Shown here: positions 43,035 through 53,334 of the stretch, one piece after another
Numbering within the stretch: the stretch's first letter is position 1
Layout of the letters: every line of letters begins with the position of its first letter
NCBI GenBank assembly: GCA_026018925.1
Contig: JAKSZU010000009.1
Span: 38,833,194-38,897,193, forward strand
Origin: Tupaia tana
Taxonomy: Eukaryota > Chordata > Mammalia > Scandentia > Tupaiidae
Reading direction: 5' to 3'
Length of the DNA stretch: 64,000 bases
Program-made: the position numbers and the translations under genes
Notes under the pieces: generated by a model
Databases searched by the model: none
Told to the model about the DNA's origin: nothing
The model's input: only the letters and a program-made list of their open reading frames with translations

Positions 43035-43485
43035 AACATTCAAACACTACAGATCAAACAAGTATTGAACCACTAGGTTTTATTTCTACTATAAGGATAA
43101 CCACTTTCTCTCATCTATGCTTTGACTTAGAACTAGCTCTGTACTGCATATTCTGCCTGTTCTGGGTAAAAGTTCTTCACAACTAGGCCTCACTCTCTTG
43201 ATAATCCCACAGCTTCCTCCCTCTGCAATCTGCCTTTAGCAACTTGTGTGGAACAGATTTGTGTGGATCACACTAGCCTGATCCTATGTGCACTGTTCCC
43301 TTAGCCTGTCATTCCCTTCCTCCTCTTCTCCACCTGCTGTACTGTAATTCTTTCCCTGCTGTGATCAAATGTCATCTCATTTCTGAAATCTTTACTATCT
43401 ATGTCTGTAAATGGTTTTGATGATAAAGGGCCCTAGAGAAAATTAAGTCCATGAGATTTTAAAAATTACTTTTTAAAATAAGTTT
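43035..43485. other. No recognised feature
   Basis: Mixed-composition sequence (CCTTCCTCCTCTTCTCCACC and similar). No gene, possibly ancient repeat. Confidence 0.35.
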
Positions 43486-43487
43486 AT

Positions 43488-43800
<313 letters not shown>

Positions 43801-43837
43801 TCCAGATTTTGTTTCTTTTTTCTTTGTTTCTCTTTTT

Positions 43838-44031
43838 CTTTTATAAAGTTTTGCTATAGTGTGCATATGCTCACTGGAGAAAGATAGAGATGGGGGATGG
43901 CCATGCCACAATCCCTTCTCCATTCTCCTCTTAGGATTTGGGCATTGATGCACAAAGCCACTGGGTCCAGAACTTTGCAATTGGCCATGCAGGCTCCAGC
44001 CACCTTAAACTCCATGTCACCTGCTAGCCCA
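43838..44031 (-). repeat. tRNA-derived SINE with internal deletion
   Basis: AGTTTTGCTATAGTGTGCATATGCTC, GATGGGGGATGGCCATGCC and a head ending GTCACCTGCTAGCCC. The GA block and part of the middle are shortened. Confidence 0.8.
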
Positions 44032-44044
44032 AGGTTTTGTTTCT

Positions 44045-44230
44045 TATAGGTTATTATCAGTTACTTAACTGCTTTGAGTCTCAGTTCCCTCATTCATAAA
44101 ATGAGTATATGAATACCTACTTCATAATGCCATTAGAAGGATTAAAGGAGTAATATATGTGAAACACTAAGATCATACCTGGAAATTAGTGAGCACTTGA
44201 TAATTGTTAGTTATTACTGATATCGTGTCA
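44045..44230 (+). repeat. MIR
   Basis: CAGTTACTTAACTGCTTTGAGTCTCAGTTCCC, ATAAAATGAGTAT and GATTAAAGGAGTAATATATG follow the MIR consensus in order. Confidence 0.8.
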
Positions 44231-44730
44231 TCCTTAGTTAGACTACTTTTCACATTTTATTATAACCTTTTCCTGTCTGTTTTTTTTTCTTCTGTCCTCA
44301 ATGGCTGTACCCCGTCATAGTTTACTTTGTTTCACCCCTACACCACCATGCCTCTACCCCAAATTCCAAAGCATACACATTGAGCACAAGACCTGCCACT
44401 TAGCAAGCACTCCATGAAGAACAAAGTGTGGCATGGTGTCAAACTCCTTAGTAATAGAAATCTTCAGTATGGGACATTACAGAGCACATTTTTAGGGGAT
44501 TCTCCATTCTAGCACTCAAACTCCAGCCTACCTTGCCTTCCTTCTTTCTTGAGGTCAAAGAAAAAGGGAGGCTTTGGCTTTTTATTTGGCTCTAGATACA
44601 GCAAATGGTCTTGGTTCTACAGCATATCTCAGAAAGAGGTTCTTTTGGCTCCTACCACTACACTTTCCTTCATTCTTTGTGCTTCATTTTCTTGTTCCAC
44701 CTTCATGATCACTTTAAAAAATTATGTATT
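44230..44730. other. No recognised feature
   Basis: No gene. A 102-codon plus frame (44549-44857) runs into the GA repeat of the next SINE and is not a credible gene. Confidence 0.4.
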
Positions 44731-44734
44731 TAAT

Positions 44735-44784
44735 TGTATTTATTATTATTATGTTTTAAAATTTTCTGTAAGATATGTGTACTC

Positions 44785-44842
<58 letters not shown>

Positions 44843-44931
44843 GAGAAAGCAAACTGAGAGTTCTGGGACTCATACCTTGATCAGCCATATGGAAGTCCAG
44901 TGCCTTAATCACCATGCCACCTGCTGGCCCC
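44735..44931 (-). repeat. Short-form SINE with GA expansion
   Basis: AAATTTTCTGTAAGATATGTGTACTCAC, a GA run of about 50 bases, GGACTCATACCTTGATC and a head ending CACCTGCTGGCCCCC. Confidence 0.85.
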
Positions 44932-45277
44932 CATAATCACTTTTTATCATAGAAATAGTCTTCTAAGCCATTTTGATAGAGTGCCTCAGACCTCTGGCCC
45001 CAATTGATTCTGGTGTAAAGGTCTAGGCTTTCATTCTTTCTCTCCCTTGCTAAAATTTTAAAAACAATTGCATCGAACAGAACAGCTTTTCTGCTGGATT
45101 ACAACATGTTTGCCTCACAGTCAACTTCAATGAGCCTTGTAGCTTTTAAAACAAGGAAATGACATTTTAAAAGTTCCTCTTATTGATGCATTTCAGGAAA
45201 GTGAAATTTGTTCCCCAGGATTTTTAAAAAGTAAAAAATATATCTTCAAGAATCACAATTAAATTAGAAATTACAGG

Positions 45278-45515
45278 GCATGGTGGTTCAGGTGACTGGA
45301 TCCCTCATGGCTAACTGCATGATTCAAGGCCTGGGTACAGTGGCTTGAAATGCATGTATGCTTCCATGTCTAAATCCCAAGAGGGGAATAGAGGAGTAGG
45401 GATTGCAACATAGCCATTCCCCATGCAGGTTGGTTTCTCACTTTTCCTCTTTCTCTCTGTCTCAGGTGAGTACACTCACCCTATAGCAAACAAACAAACA
45501 AAAAATTAGAAATTT
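45278..45515 (+). repeat. tRNA-derived SINE (long form)
   Basis: GGGCATGGTGGTTCAGGTGACTGG, ATGATTCAAGGCCTGG, AAATCCCAAGAGGGGAATAG and tail CCCTATAGCAAACAAACAAAC. Confidence 0.8.
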
Positions 45516-45599
45516 CAAAAAAACTTAAAAACAATCACAAAGAAGATAACAAAACGTATTCGATTATTAACTGATATAAATAAATAGATCCATAACCAG

Positions 45600-45869
45600 G
45601 ATCAGCAGATAGCATAATGGCTACGTCACTGGATTCCCATGTAGTTGACCGTGGTTCAAGTCCCAGACTCAGTGGCTTAAACTCACTCCAGGCGCATGTG
45701 CATACGTGCCCAAGATCCTGAGAGGAGAATGGAGGACAAGGAATTGCAGCATGGCCATCCCCCCAGAGGGTGATTTCTTGCTTTCTGTCTCTCTATCTCT
45801 CTCTGTCTTTCTGGTGAGCGCACGTGTCCTATAGCAAAAAACTCTCAAAAAAAAAAAAAAAAAAAAAAA
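45600..45869 (+). repeat. Fairly young SINE (long form)
   Basis: ATCAGCAGATAGCATAATGGCTACGTC, GGTTCAAGTCCCAGAC, CAAGATCCTGAGAGGAGAATGG and CCTATAGCAAAAAACTC with a long A tail. Confidence 0.9.
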
Positions 45870-46520
45870 CATCCACAACCTGCATTACTCTCTGGTTCAT
45901 TAGAAACATGAACACATTATTCTAGCTTTGGATGAAAACACTAGAAAAGTTTTCCTGGTATTTATGGGGACTGCTCAGAGAAATGGACCTGATTAATATT
46001 TAATGAAATCCATGTTACTATAATGTTACCATAAAATTAGCTTAGCCTATAAGAATGTTTTAGAATGAATCTTCTTTTATAGTGGCCAGTAATTCAAATA
46101 GTATACTTTATTAAAAGAACTCAGTAATGTTTTAAACTATATTATCTGCAAACTCCCAGCCTAGCAGACTGTTATTGCTCTTTAGTTTCCACTTTAATAT
46201 TTTTTATTTTCTACTTTAGTATTTCCATTCACTGTAAAATATTTTTTGAAAAGAATGTTGGAAGAATTAATAAACACTTAGTGGGATAAGAAGCAGAATA
46301 TTCTCTAGCTTCAGAGCAAGCTCTTTGCAATTTCTAGTGCTACCAGTGATTCTCATTTAAGCTTGTGCAGGAACATACATTTTGACCTTTCTCAACTTTC
46401 CCAACTTGGAAAAGAATGGAATGTTTATCTAAGAAACTATTGAGGCTATCTCAGGATTCCAGGCTGTTCAGGAAAGTAGCTGGGCAAAACATTTTAACAG
46501 ATAAAAACAAGAGTACAACA
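45870..46520. other. No recognised feature
   Basis: AT-rich sequence. No coding frame or repeat that I recognise. Confidence 0.4.
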
Positions 46521-46524
46521 CTGG

Positions 46525-46700
46525 GTTGGTAGTCATATCTGAATTTTAGCTGCTAAATAATGAAGATCATATCACTTAATTTCTCTGTAAAGTGAGGTTA
46601 ATAAAACATTTTATTATTCTCTCATGATTGCTGTTTTAAGTGAGGAAACATGTATAAATAGTGCAAAAAATCAAGCAGTGTAAGAACTATTATTTTTATT
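46525..46700 (+). repeat. MIR (diverged)
   Basis: CATATCACTTAATTTCTCTGTAAAGTGAGGTTAATAA followed by GTGAGGAAACATGTATAAATAGTGC has the order of a MIR. Confidence 0.5.
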
Positions 46701-46924
46701 ATTTATATTATCATTTCAAATCCCACCATTATTATTGCTTTTTAAAGATTAAGGAGTAGACATGTGTCTATAAGCAGAGATTTATTTTAAGAGTTGATGT
46801 GCACCAACCTAAGACAATTTTGGCATTCAGCAAATGATGGGTTTTCTTTGTGAATATTAATCGTGTCCCATAGTTACAAGCAAGTTGGACTGTTACATCT
46901 CTTCCCCTATGCATTTGCCAGAAA

Positions 46925-47095
46925 CACCATTTTCTTCCTTCTTCCATCCTTCCCTTCTTTTTTCTTCCTTCCTTCCTTTCTTTCTTCTTTCCTTTCTTTC
47001 TTATTCCTTCCTTCCTTCTTTCCCTTCTTCTTTACCTCTTCCTCTCTCTCTCTTTCTCTCTCTTCCTTCTTTTTTTCCTTCTTTATTCTGTTTGA
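46925..47095. repeat. Polypyrimidine tract (CCTT)n
   Basis: About 165 bases of almost only C and T (CTTCC, CTTT, TTCC and CTCTCT units). It probably expanded from the tail side of the adjoining minus-strand 7SL SINE. Confidence 0.85.
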
Positions 47096-47285
47096 TAAGA
47101 TCTCACTGTCAGTATCCTCCTGCCTCAGTCACCTAGCCTAAAATACAGAACTATCCCATCATGCTAAACTCTTTTTCTAGACAAGATCTCACTGTGTCAC
47201 TCAGGACAGCCTTGAGCTCACAATCCTTCTGCCTCAGCTTCCCAAGTTCCTAGAGTTACAGGCACACGTCACCATGCCTGGCTGT
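47096..47285 (-). repeat. 7SL-derived (Alu-like) SINE
   Basis: On the plus strand it reads AGACAAGATCTCACTGTGTCAC, CCTTGAGCTCACAATCC, TCTGCCTCAGCTTCCCAAG and TACAGGCACACGTCACCATGCCTGGC. This is the antisense of the 7SL Alu domain and is preceded by a second partial unit (47098-47165). Confidence 0.8.
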
Positions 47286-47439
47286 CAGGTTGATTCAGAA
47301 GCGGAACCTGGGCCTCCTATGTGGTCCCAGCCTGCAGAGCACAGCATTTCAGCAGTATGCACCAGTGCAGATAGGCATGGAAGCATCACTTTATTCCCTG
47401 CTTTTTCAAACAAGCAGAGGTTTTTTGTTTTGTTTTGTT

Positions 47440-47745
47440 TTGTTTTAGGTTTATTTATTTCTGAAAGAGATAGAAAAACAGCTATCTCAACGGTCTTTTT
47501 CTTTTTTAAGAGAAGACACTGTCCAATAGGGCATGGTCATGCTGCAATTCATTTTAAACTTCTCCAGCCCATTAGGATTTGGGACACACTTGACACTCGC
47601 CCCATAGATTCTTGATGCCACATTCCACCCACAGCCTCAGCCAGCCCTGGATCAAAAAGGTTTCCAGATACCAACCCAGAACCTTCTCATGTGGGTCAGC
47701 TTCATAGAATGTCACATTTTACCACTGCATCACTCTCTAGTCCCT
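47440..47745 (-). repeat. Type-B tRNA-derived SINE
   Basis: TTTATTTATTTCTGAAAGAGATAG to CATTTTACCACTGCATCACTCTCTAGTCCC, with CCAACCCAGAACCTTCTCATGTGGG as the B-box side. Confidence 0.65.
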
Positions 47746-47749
47746 GTAA

Positions 47750-48305
47750 GCACCATCCTGTGCCTTAGGCCTTTCGACTGGTACCTTAAGGGAAAGATTC
47801 ACTCAAAGGCAGACACAATGATGCTTTGACCACGGGATTGAAGAATAAAGGGGCTGTAGACCTCTAGAATGGCACAAATGGTTCCACTCTGCTTTGTTAT
47901 ATTCTTACATCTTGGACATACAAGGGGAATGGCATTTATATAAATCTGCATAATCAGTTACTGATTTTGGAAAAATATCAGTGGAAAAATATTTTATCAG
48001 TGGAGAAATATTTCTGATATCTCTCCTGCTTAATTAATAAATCCTTTCATATAGATTTCAATTATGATACTTCATGTGCCAAGTAATTACCTCTCAGTGT
48101 TGCCTCCTAATTAGAATACCTCTAAGATAAAGAATACAGCTTTTGCACATTCACACATCTCATGGCTTATACCAATGTACTTTGGTGCAATTGCTGGTGC
48201 CACTCTGTCATTACATACAACATACTGTATTCTACTCTAAGAACTATTATAAAGGTCTCTCGTGCTTTTCTTCTGTAAAAAAAATACTTTAAAGAATACA
48301 TAAGG
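47750..48305. other. No recognised feature
   Basis: No gene or recognised repeat in this stretch. Confidence 0.4.
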
Positions 48306-48308
48306 CTG

Positions 48309-48573
48309 GGACCCAAAGGTGGTATAGTGGTTAAGGCACTTGACTTCCACATGGCTGACCACAGTTCAAGTCTGGACCCGGAGGCTTGAAACTCACACCA
48401 AGTGTGTGCATGCCCAAAATCCCGAGAGGAGAATGAAGGATATGGGATTGTAGCATGGCCATTCCCCTGGAGGGTGATTTCTTGCTTTCTGTCTCTCTGT
48501 TTCTGGCTGTGTCTCCAACAAGTGCATGTCCCCTGTGGCAACAATTTCTCCCCCCCCCCCCAAAAAAAAATAC
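48309..48573 (+). repeat. tRNA-derived SINE (long form)
   Basis: GGGACCCAAAGGTGGTATAGTGG, GTTCAAGTCTGGACCCGG, CAAAATCCCGAGAGGAGAATG and tail CCCTGTGGCAACAATTTCTCC with an A run. Confidence 0.88.
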
Positions 48574-48584
48574 TTAAGGCCAAG

Positions 48585-48845
48585 CTGAGGTGGCACAGGT
48601 GATAGGATAGGATGCTGCTGTGTGATACTGGAGCCATGTATGAAGACCTTGAGTTTGGTTTCTGGGTTGACCTGGACCTCCAGGCACACCTGTGGGTGCA
48701 TCTAGGATCTTGGATGGCTGGAAGACTGGTGGTGGTTGAGGATTGCTACATGAAAAGACTTTGTTGAGGGTTCGTGTTTGTCCTTATCAGGTTCATGCTT
48801 GTCCTTGGCAGTCTCTTTCTTTTTCTCTCAAGAAATGAATAAACT
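48585..48845 (+). repeat. Chimeric tRNA-type SINE with CT tail
   Basis: GCTGAGGTGGCACAGGTGATAGG, TTGAGTTTGGTTTCTGGG, CAGGCACACCTGTGGGTGC (7SL-like) and a CTTTCTTTTTCTCTCAAGAAATGAATAAA tail. Related to 42640 and 58885. Confidence 0.55.
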
Positions 48846-48868
48846 TAAAGTGAAAGAATACTTGAGAC

Positions 48869-49137
48869 TTTTTTGGGGGGTGGGGGGAGAGGTTTTTGCT
48901 ATAGGGCATGTGCACTCGCCAGAAAGACAGAGAGAGACAGAGAGACAGAAAGTGAGAAATTACTCCCCAGGGGGGATGGCCACACCGCAATTCCTTCTCT
49001 TCCTTTCTCCTCTCAGGATCTTGGGTATGCACGCACACACACTCAGCATGAGTTTTAAGCCACTAGGTCTGGGACTCGAACTGCGGTCGACTACATGGTA
49101 GTCCGGCAACATAGCCATTACAATAACTGCTGGTCCC
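48869..49137 (-). repeat. Young SINE, 15-bp target duplication (one mismatch)
   Basis: AAGAATACTTGAGAC at 48854-48868 corresponds to AAGAATACTTAAGAC at 49138-49152. Tail GGTTTTTGCTATAGGGCATGTGC, B-box side GGGACTCGAACTGCGG, head ending AACTGCTGGTCCC. Confidence 0.93.
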
Positions 49138-49184
49138 AAGAATACTTAAGACATTTTAAGACATAAACATAATTTGTTTTAATA

Positions 49185-49310
49185 AATATTCCTTGAACAT
49201 TTACTATGCTAAGTTGCAGGGAATTAAAACTAGGCATGATTTAAAATCTTACAGCCTAAGAAGGAAACAAGTGTTAAACAAATAAGTACCCAAAATATAG
49301 TGTGGCATTT
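49185..49310 (-). repeat. L2 fragment
   Basis: AATATTCCTTGAACATTTACTATGCTAAG and AGGAAACAAGTGTTAAACAAATAAG follow the antisense of the L2 3' end. Confidence 0.5.
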
Positions 49311-50165
49311 GTGAAGAAAAATAAAATAGAATATTATGGGAACTTTTAAAATATCATAAGACATTATTTAGAAAAAGCCTATCAGAGGAGGCAGAAATAA
49401 TTCATCTTATAAATTAGAATTGCAAATACTCAGTTAATCATAGTTAATTTCTTTCCCTTTTAATGTTTTCACATTAAAGATGAAGATAAAGAGCAGAAAC
49501 ACTTCTGACTGGGAAAATAACTTTATGTGCCATTGGATGGTTTGGTTGACTGAAACTATAAAGCAGTTTAACAACTGAATGTCACAGGAATTAAAGGCAC
49601 TTCTATAGAGTCAGTAAGTCAATATATTACTTCTTTTCCCTTGAGGAAACCAGCTTGCTACATGGACAATTCAAGACATAATAACATTTTTCAGTAGCTA
49701 CTAAGGAAAATAATCCTGACGGAAAAGAAAATTTAGGGTTTTGATTTTTCTCTTACTTTTTTCTACTGCAGTGTATTGTAAATTTCAGTAGAAAATGTCA
49801 ATTGACTTCAATTATGCTATGGAGAATAATCTTCAAGGCAATTTCTAGTTATGTTGAGTAAATTCTGATAATACTGAAGCCCAATTCCTTTACCCATTTA
49901 ATCTTTTTTAGAAATTGACTTAAATTTCCCTTTGCCATTATTTAGTACATTATAAGTTTGAAGTCCAAGAGCTCTGTTAATTTTTATGTGCATCTTCATA
50001 GAGTACATATCTTATATACTCTCTTAAGTGTGCATGATTTGAACCTTTTAGATTTAGTCATCAAAACACTATATTAGAAATATGAAGGTTACTGATTAAC
50101 AGAAAGTTGTTAAATAAATTTTATTTATTATACATAATGATGAATAAATGAACAATGCAGGTCTT
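49310..50165. other. No recognised feature
   Basis: AT-rich sequence with no coding frame and no family that I recognise. Confidence 0.4.
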
Positions 50166-50185
50166 AACAAAAGAAGTTTAAAGTT

Positions 50186-50434
50186 GGGACCAGAAGTTAG
50201 CATAATGGCTATGTCACTGGACTCCCACGTGGTCGACTGCAGTTCAAGTCTGGACCCGGTGGCTTAAACTCACACCAGGCACGTGTGCGTGCGTGCCCAA
50301 GATCCTGAGAGGAGAATGGAGGAGAAGGGATTGCGACATGGCCATCCCCCCTGGGTGGTGATTTCTCACTTTCTGTCTGTCTCTTTGTCTGTCTGGCGAG
50401 TGCACGCACCCTACAGCAGAAACCTCTCCCCAAA
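50186..50434 (+). repeat. Young SINE, 17-bp target duplication (one mismatch)
   Basis: AAAAGAAGTTTAAAGTT (50169-50185) against AAAAGAAGTTTACAGTT (50435-50451). GGACCAGAAGTTAGCATAATGG head, GGTGGCTTAAACTCACACC middle and CCTACAGCAGAAACCTCTCC tail. Confidence 0.92.
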
Positions 50435-50454
50435 AAAAGAAGTTTACAGTTGAA

Positions 50455-50625
50455 AAAATATGCTTAAATGACAAAAATATGAAAAACTATTTGTTGATGA
50501 TGTGTATAGTAATGTCTTTGTCTTGACTGATATGCATGGTAATCGTGCTGGAAAAAGAAATGTTATACACTATAAAGACATACGTGATTAAATGTGATAT
50601 AAAAATAAAAATGATAAAAAAGGAA
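50455..50625 (+). mobile_element. 5'-truncated LINE-1 3' end
   Basis: GTAATGTCTTTGTCTTGACTGATATGCATGG and TATACACTATAAAGACATACGTG match 42850-42990 and the antisense of 24380-24500. Confidence 0.85.
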
Positions 50626-50854
50626 GCTTAAAGTCTTCAATTCAGTTACTAAAATGCCTTTTCATATATTATGATTAATTTGACCTTTCACAATTCTACC
50701 AAAGAATATTAAAATTGGTAAAATGTGTGTAATGAAACAAGCAGCAAGTATGTTATGTTTGATTTTGAACCCTTTCTGACCATTTTTCCTATCAAACGAC
50801 ATTTAAATATTTAAGATACCAACTCAGACATAGATGGGCATGGGCACATAAATA

Positions 50855-50923
50855 TTAGGTAGTCAGAAAAGCCATGGGTATTTTTCTATGCAAAAATGTG
50901 CCATGCCTTTTCTGACAACCTAA
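50855..50923 (+). mobile_element. Palindromic mariner-type MITE, copy 3, TA-flanked
   Basis: TTAGGTAGTCAGAAAAGCCATGGG pairs with CATGCCTTTTCTGACAACCTAA, flanked by TA on both sides (50853-50854 and 50924-50925), the target duplication expected of Tc1/mariner elements. At 69 bp it is too short to code for a transposase. Confidence 0.85.
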
Positions 50924-51114
50924 TAGTGTAAGTGCTCACATACACACATGCACACACAAGCAAACACACACTCAAGCACACCATTGGTATCTTTCTTTTA
51001 TATCCAAGATGACATTCCTGCAATACCAACCTCAAAAATTTTATCATCTCTATATTTTGATATATGATAATTCAGCAAACTCAGTGGTTCAAAGAACCTG
51101 CATTCAGTTGACAG

Positions 51115-51185
51115 ATAATTATTGAATGCTGACCATTTTGCATGCACCATTCTAGGTGCTGGGAATACAACAGTGAGAAGATATA
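51115..51185 (-). repeat. L2 fragment
   Basis: TTATTGAATGCTGACCATTTTGCATGCACCATTCTAGGTGCTGGGAATACAACAGTGA is the antisense of the L2 3' end. Confidence 0.7.
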
Positions 51186-51289
51186 AAGAGAGGATGACTA
51201 AAAACTGAGTCCATAATCAGAGTTCAAGCTGCTAGTACAAGGATTGCATGCTGTACTGACCACAGTCGCACAAAGTGGGAGGCTCATGT

Positions 51290-51412
51290 ACCAGGAATTT
51301 CAAAAGGATCGTAGAAAAATAGAATTAATGTACAAGTTTATCTCAGTGCTAACGATTTTGAAATCCATGCATTTTTTTCATATGTGTCTTCCATGAACTT
51401 TTTGAAGTCTCT
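51290..51412. mobile_element. Second palindromic MITE family, copy 1 (uninterrupted)
   Basis: GGAATTTCAAAAGGATCGTAGAAAAATAG at one end and CTTCCATGAACTTTTTGAAGTCTC at the other are imperfect inverted repeats of about 25 bases. It is the only uninterrupted copy of the five in 51-57 kb. Confidence 0.6.
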
Positions 51413-51599
51413 TTTATACTATAGTGAATGTATAAATGAGGTTAACTTAGATGACTTAGCTGATCTTTTTTCAGGTTGGGTTATTTGTCTTTCCTTTCTA
51501 TCTCCAACTCTGTCTTCAGTTTTATATATCTTATTTGGGCATAATTTTAATATTAATCAAGTACAAAGTGTATTCTAGATAATTCTAGAGTGTGTCATA

Positions 51600-51735
51600 T
51601 AACTGTGTTATCTGACTTCACCATCTTCATAGTAGCATTATGAGATAGATTTTATTATCCCATTTTGAAATGAACATACTGAGTCTCATAAGGTTAAATG
51701 TTTTATGCAATTGACAGAGCTGGAGTTTGAAGAAT
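51600..51735 (-). repeat. MIR
   Basis: TATGAGATAGATTTTATTATCCCATTTTGAAATGAACATACTGAG and GACAGAGCTGGAGTTTGAA are antisense MIR hallmarks. Confidence 0.7.
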
Positions 51736-51894
51736 AGGGGTGTTTTTGATCCAAAGGTCATATATTTTCTGTTAGATTGTATTGTTTCCCTAATATTATA
51801 CTACGAACTGCTAAAATATCATATAATGAACATTCTTAGTGAATACTTACATTTGTATATTACTTTAAAATTTTCTAATCTTCACATTGTATAT

Positions 51895-52205
51895 ACAAAG
51901 GGTCTTCAAAAAGTTTATTAAAATGCATATATGAAAAATTTTGCACACTATTTTTACATCTAAATAAACCCAATCTTTTAATTCCATTTTTCTTTTTTAA
52001 GAATTGTTTAATTTTATTTATTATTATTGTTGTTGTTTTTAAATTTGCTGTAAGGCACATGTCCTCATCAGAGAGAGAAACAGAGAGAGAAGGAAAGCAA
52101 GCTGCCGGGTCTGAGACTCAAACTGCGGTCAACTATGTGGGACTCCAGCACCTTAAGCACCACACCACCTGCTGGCCCCCATTTTTCTAAAAGCTCTTTA
52201 AAGTT
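51895..52205. mobile_element. Second palindromic MITE family, copy 2, split by a SINE
   Basis: Left end ACAAAGGGTCTTCAAAAAGTTTATTAAAATG, then TAAATAAACCCAATCTTTTAATTCCATTTTTC, an inserted short-form SINE (52000-52182), then CCATTTTTCTAAAAGCTCTTTAAAGTTCC as the right end. Confidence 0.65.
52000..52182 (-). repeat. Short-form tRNA-derived SINE inside MITE
   Basis: Tail side AAATTTGCTGTAAGGCACATGTCC, GA block, CTGCCGGGTCTGAGACTCAAACTGCGG and a head ending CACCTGCTGGCC. CCATTTTTCT occurs at both edges (51986-51995 and 52180-52189), a plausible 10-bp target duplication. Confidence 0.85.
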
Positions 52206-52605
52206 CCTCCACATATGTAGGGTTTAGTACAACATTTTATATATAGAGGGAGTTTAGCAAATTTGAAAGGAATGATAGCTCCTTTAGCATAGAGATTGTA
52301 ATTTAGTAATCTTTTCCAGAGAAGATGAAAGATATGAATAATGATATTTTTCCTCTTTGTTTTTCTTCAAATTTCATGTGGCATGGAATATTGATATTAA
52401 TGTGGAAAAAAATAATGCTTTTTTGCATATTAAATTTACTTTTTCTGACTGATGTTGAAATTGCTTTCCAGGAGTGGAAATGATTTTGACCTCCCCAGCT
52501 ATAATCATTTTATCCAATGCCCCTGATTATCAAAAACACTGAGATGGGCAAGTTAGTTCCAGAAATGAGGATGACATCCTCTGACTAAAGGCTAGAAGAA
52601 AAGAG
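52205..52605. other. No recognised feature
   Basis: AT-rich sequence with no coding frame or repeat that I recognise. Confidence 0.4.
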
Positions 52606-52608
52606 CTA

Positions 52609-52840
52609 GCCCAGTAGTCTGGTGTTAAGGGAGGCTGATCCCACATGGTGGACTGTGGTTTAAATCCTGGCTCTGGAGACTTGAAAAACAAACCAGATAT
52701 GTATGTGCATGCCCCAAGTCAGGACACAGGAAACGGAAGAAAGGAGATTGCATCATGACCATGCCTCATTGAGGGGTGCTATTCCACCCCTCCCCCTGTC
52801 TCCTAAGCACATGTGTCCTCTGGCATTAAAAAAAAAATAA
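52609..52840 (+). repeat. Older tRNA-derived SINE
   Basis: GCTAGCCCAGTAGTCTGGTGTTAAGGG, GGTTTAAATCCTGG, CCTCATTGAGGGGTGC and tail ATGTGTCCTCTGGCATTAAAAAA. Confidence 0.75.
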
Positions 52841-52934
52841 ATTAATAACTAGAAAAAAAAATGAGGCCACAGAAAAGTTAACTTCATATAGTCTTTCCAG
52901 AGCCAATTATGCCCCATGTTACACACGTGAGGGT

Positions 52935-53330
52935 TTTTCAGAATGTTCATGGAAAATGTGTATTATGAAAACCTATCTAGGGAACCAGCAGTTAGCGTAA
53001 TGGCTATGTCGCTGGACTCCCACGTAGTCGACCGCGGTTCGCGTCTCGGACCCGGTGGCTTACAACTCACGCCGGGCGCGTGTGCGTGCGTGCCCAAGAT
53101 CCCGAGAGGAGAATGGAGGAGAAGAGATTGCGGCGTGACCATCCCCCCTGGGGGGTGATTTCTCGCTTTCTGTCTCTCTGTCTCTCTCTGTCTGTCTGGC
53201 GAGCGCACGCGCCCTATAGCAAAAAAAAAAACCTCTCCAAAAAAGAAAACCTATCTATGGATTTCAAAATTATTTGCACCAAAATATATTTATGCTTTGA
53301 TCCTATTTTTCCATAAGCTTTTTGAAGCTG
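52935..53330. mobile_element. Second palindromic MITE family, copy 3, split by a young SINE
   Basis: Left TTTTTCAGAATGTTCATGGAAAATGTGTATTATGAAAAC. Right ATGGATTTCAAAATTATTTGCACCAAAATATATTTATG and TTTTTCCATAAGCTTTTTGAAG. The young SINE lies between. Confidence 0.7.
52980..53244 (+). repeat. Young CpG-rich SINE inside MITE, 13-bp target duplication
   Basis: GAAAACCTATCTA at 52967-52979 recurs at 53245-53257. Nearly identical to 7248-7514 and 16857-17137, with the same GGTTCGCGTCTC B-box variant. Confidence 0.95.
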
Positions 53331-53334
53331 CCTT

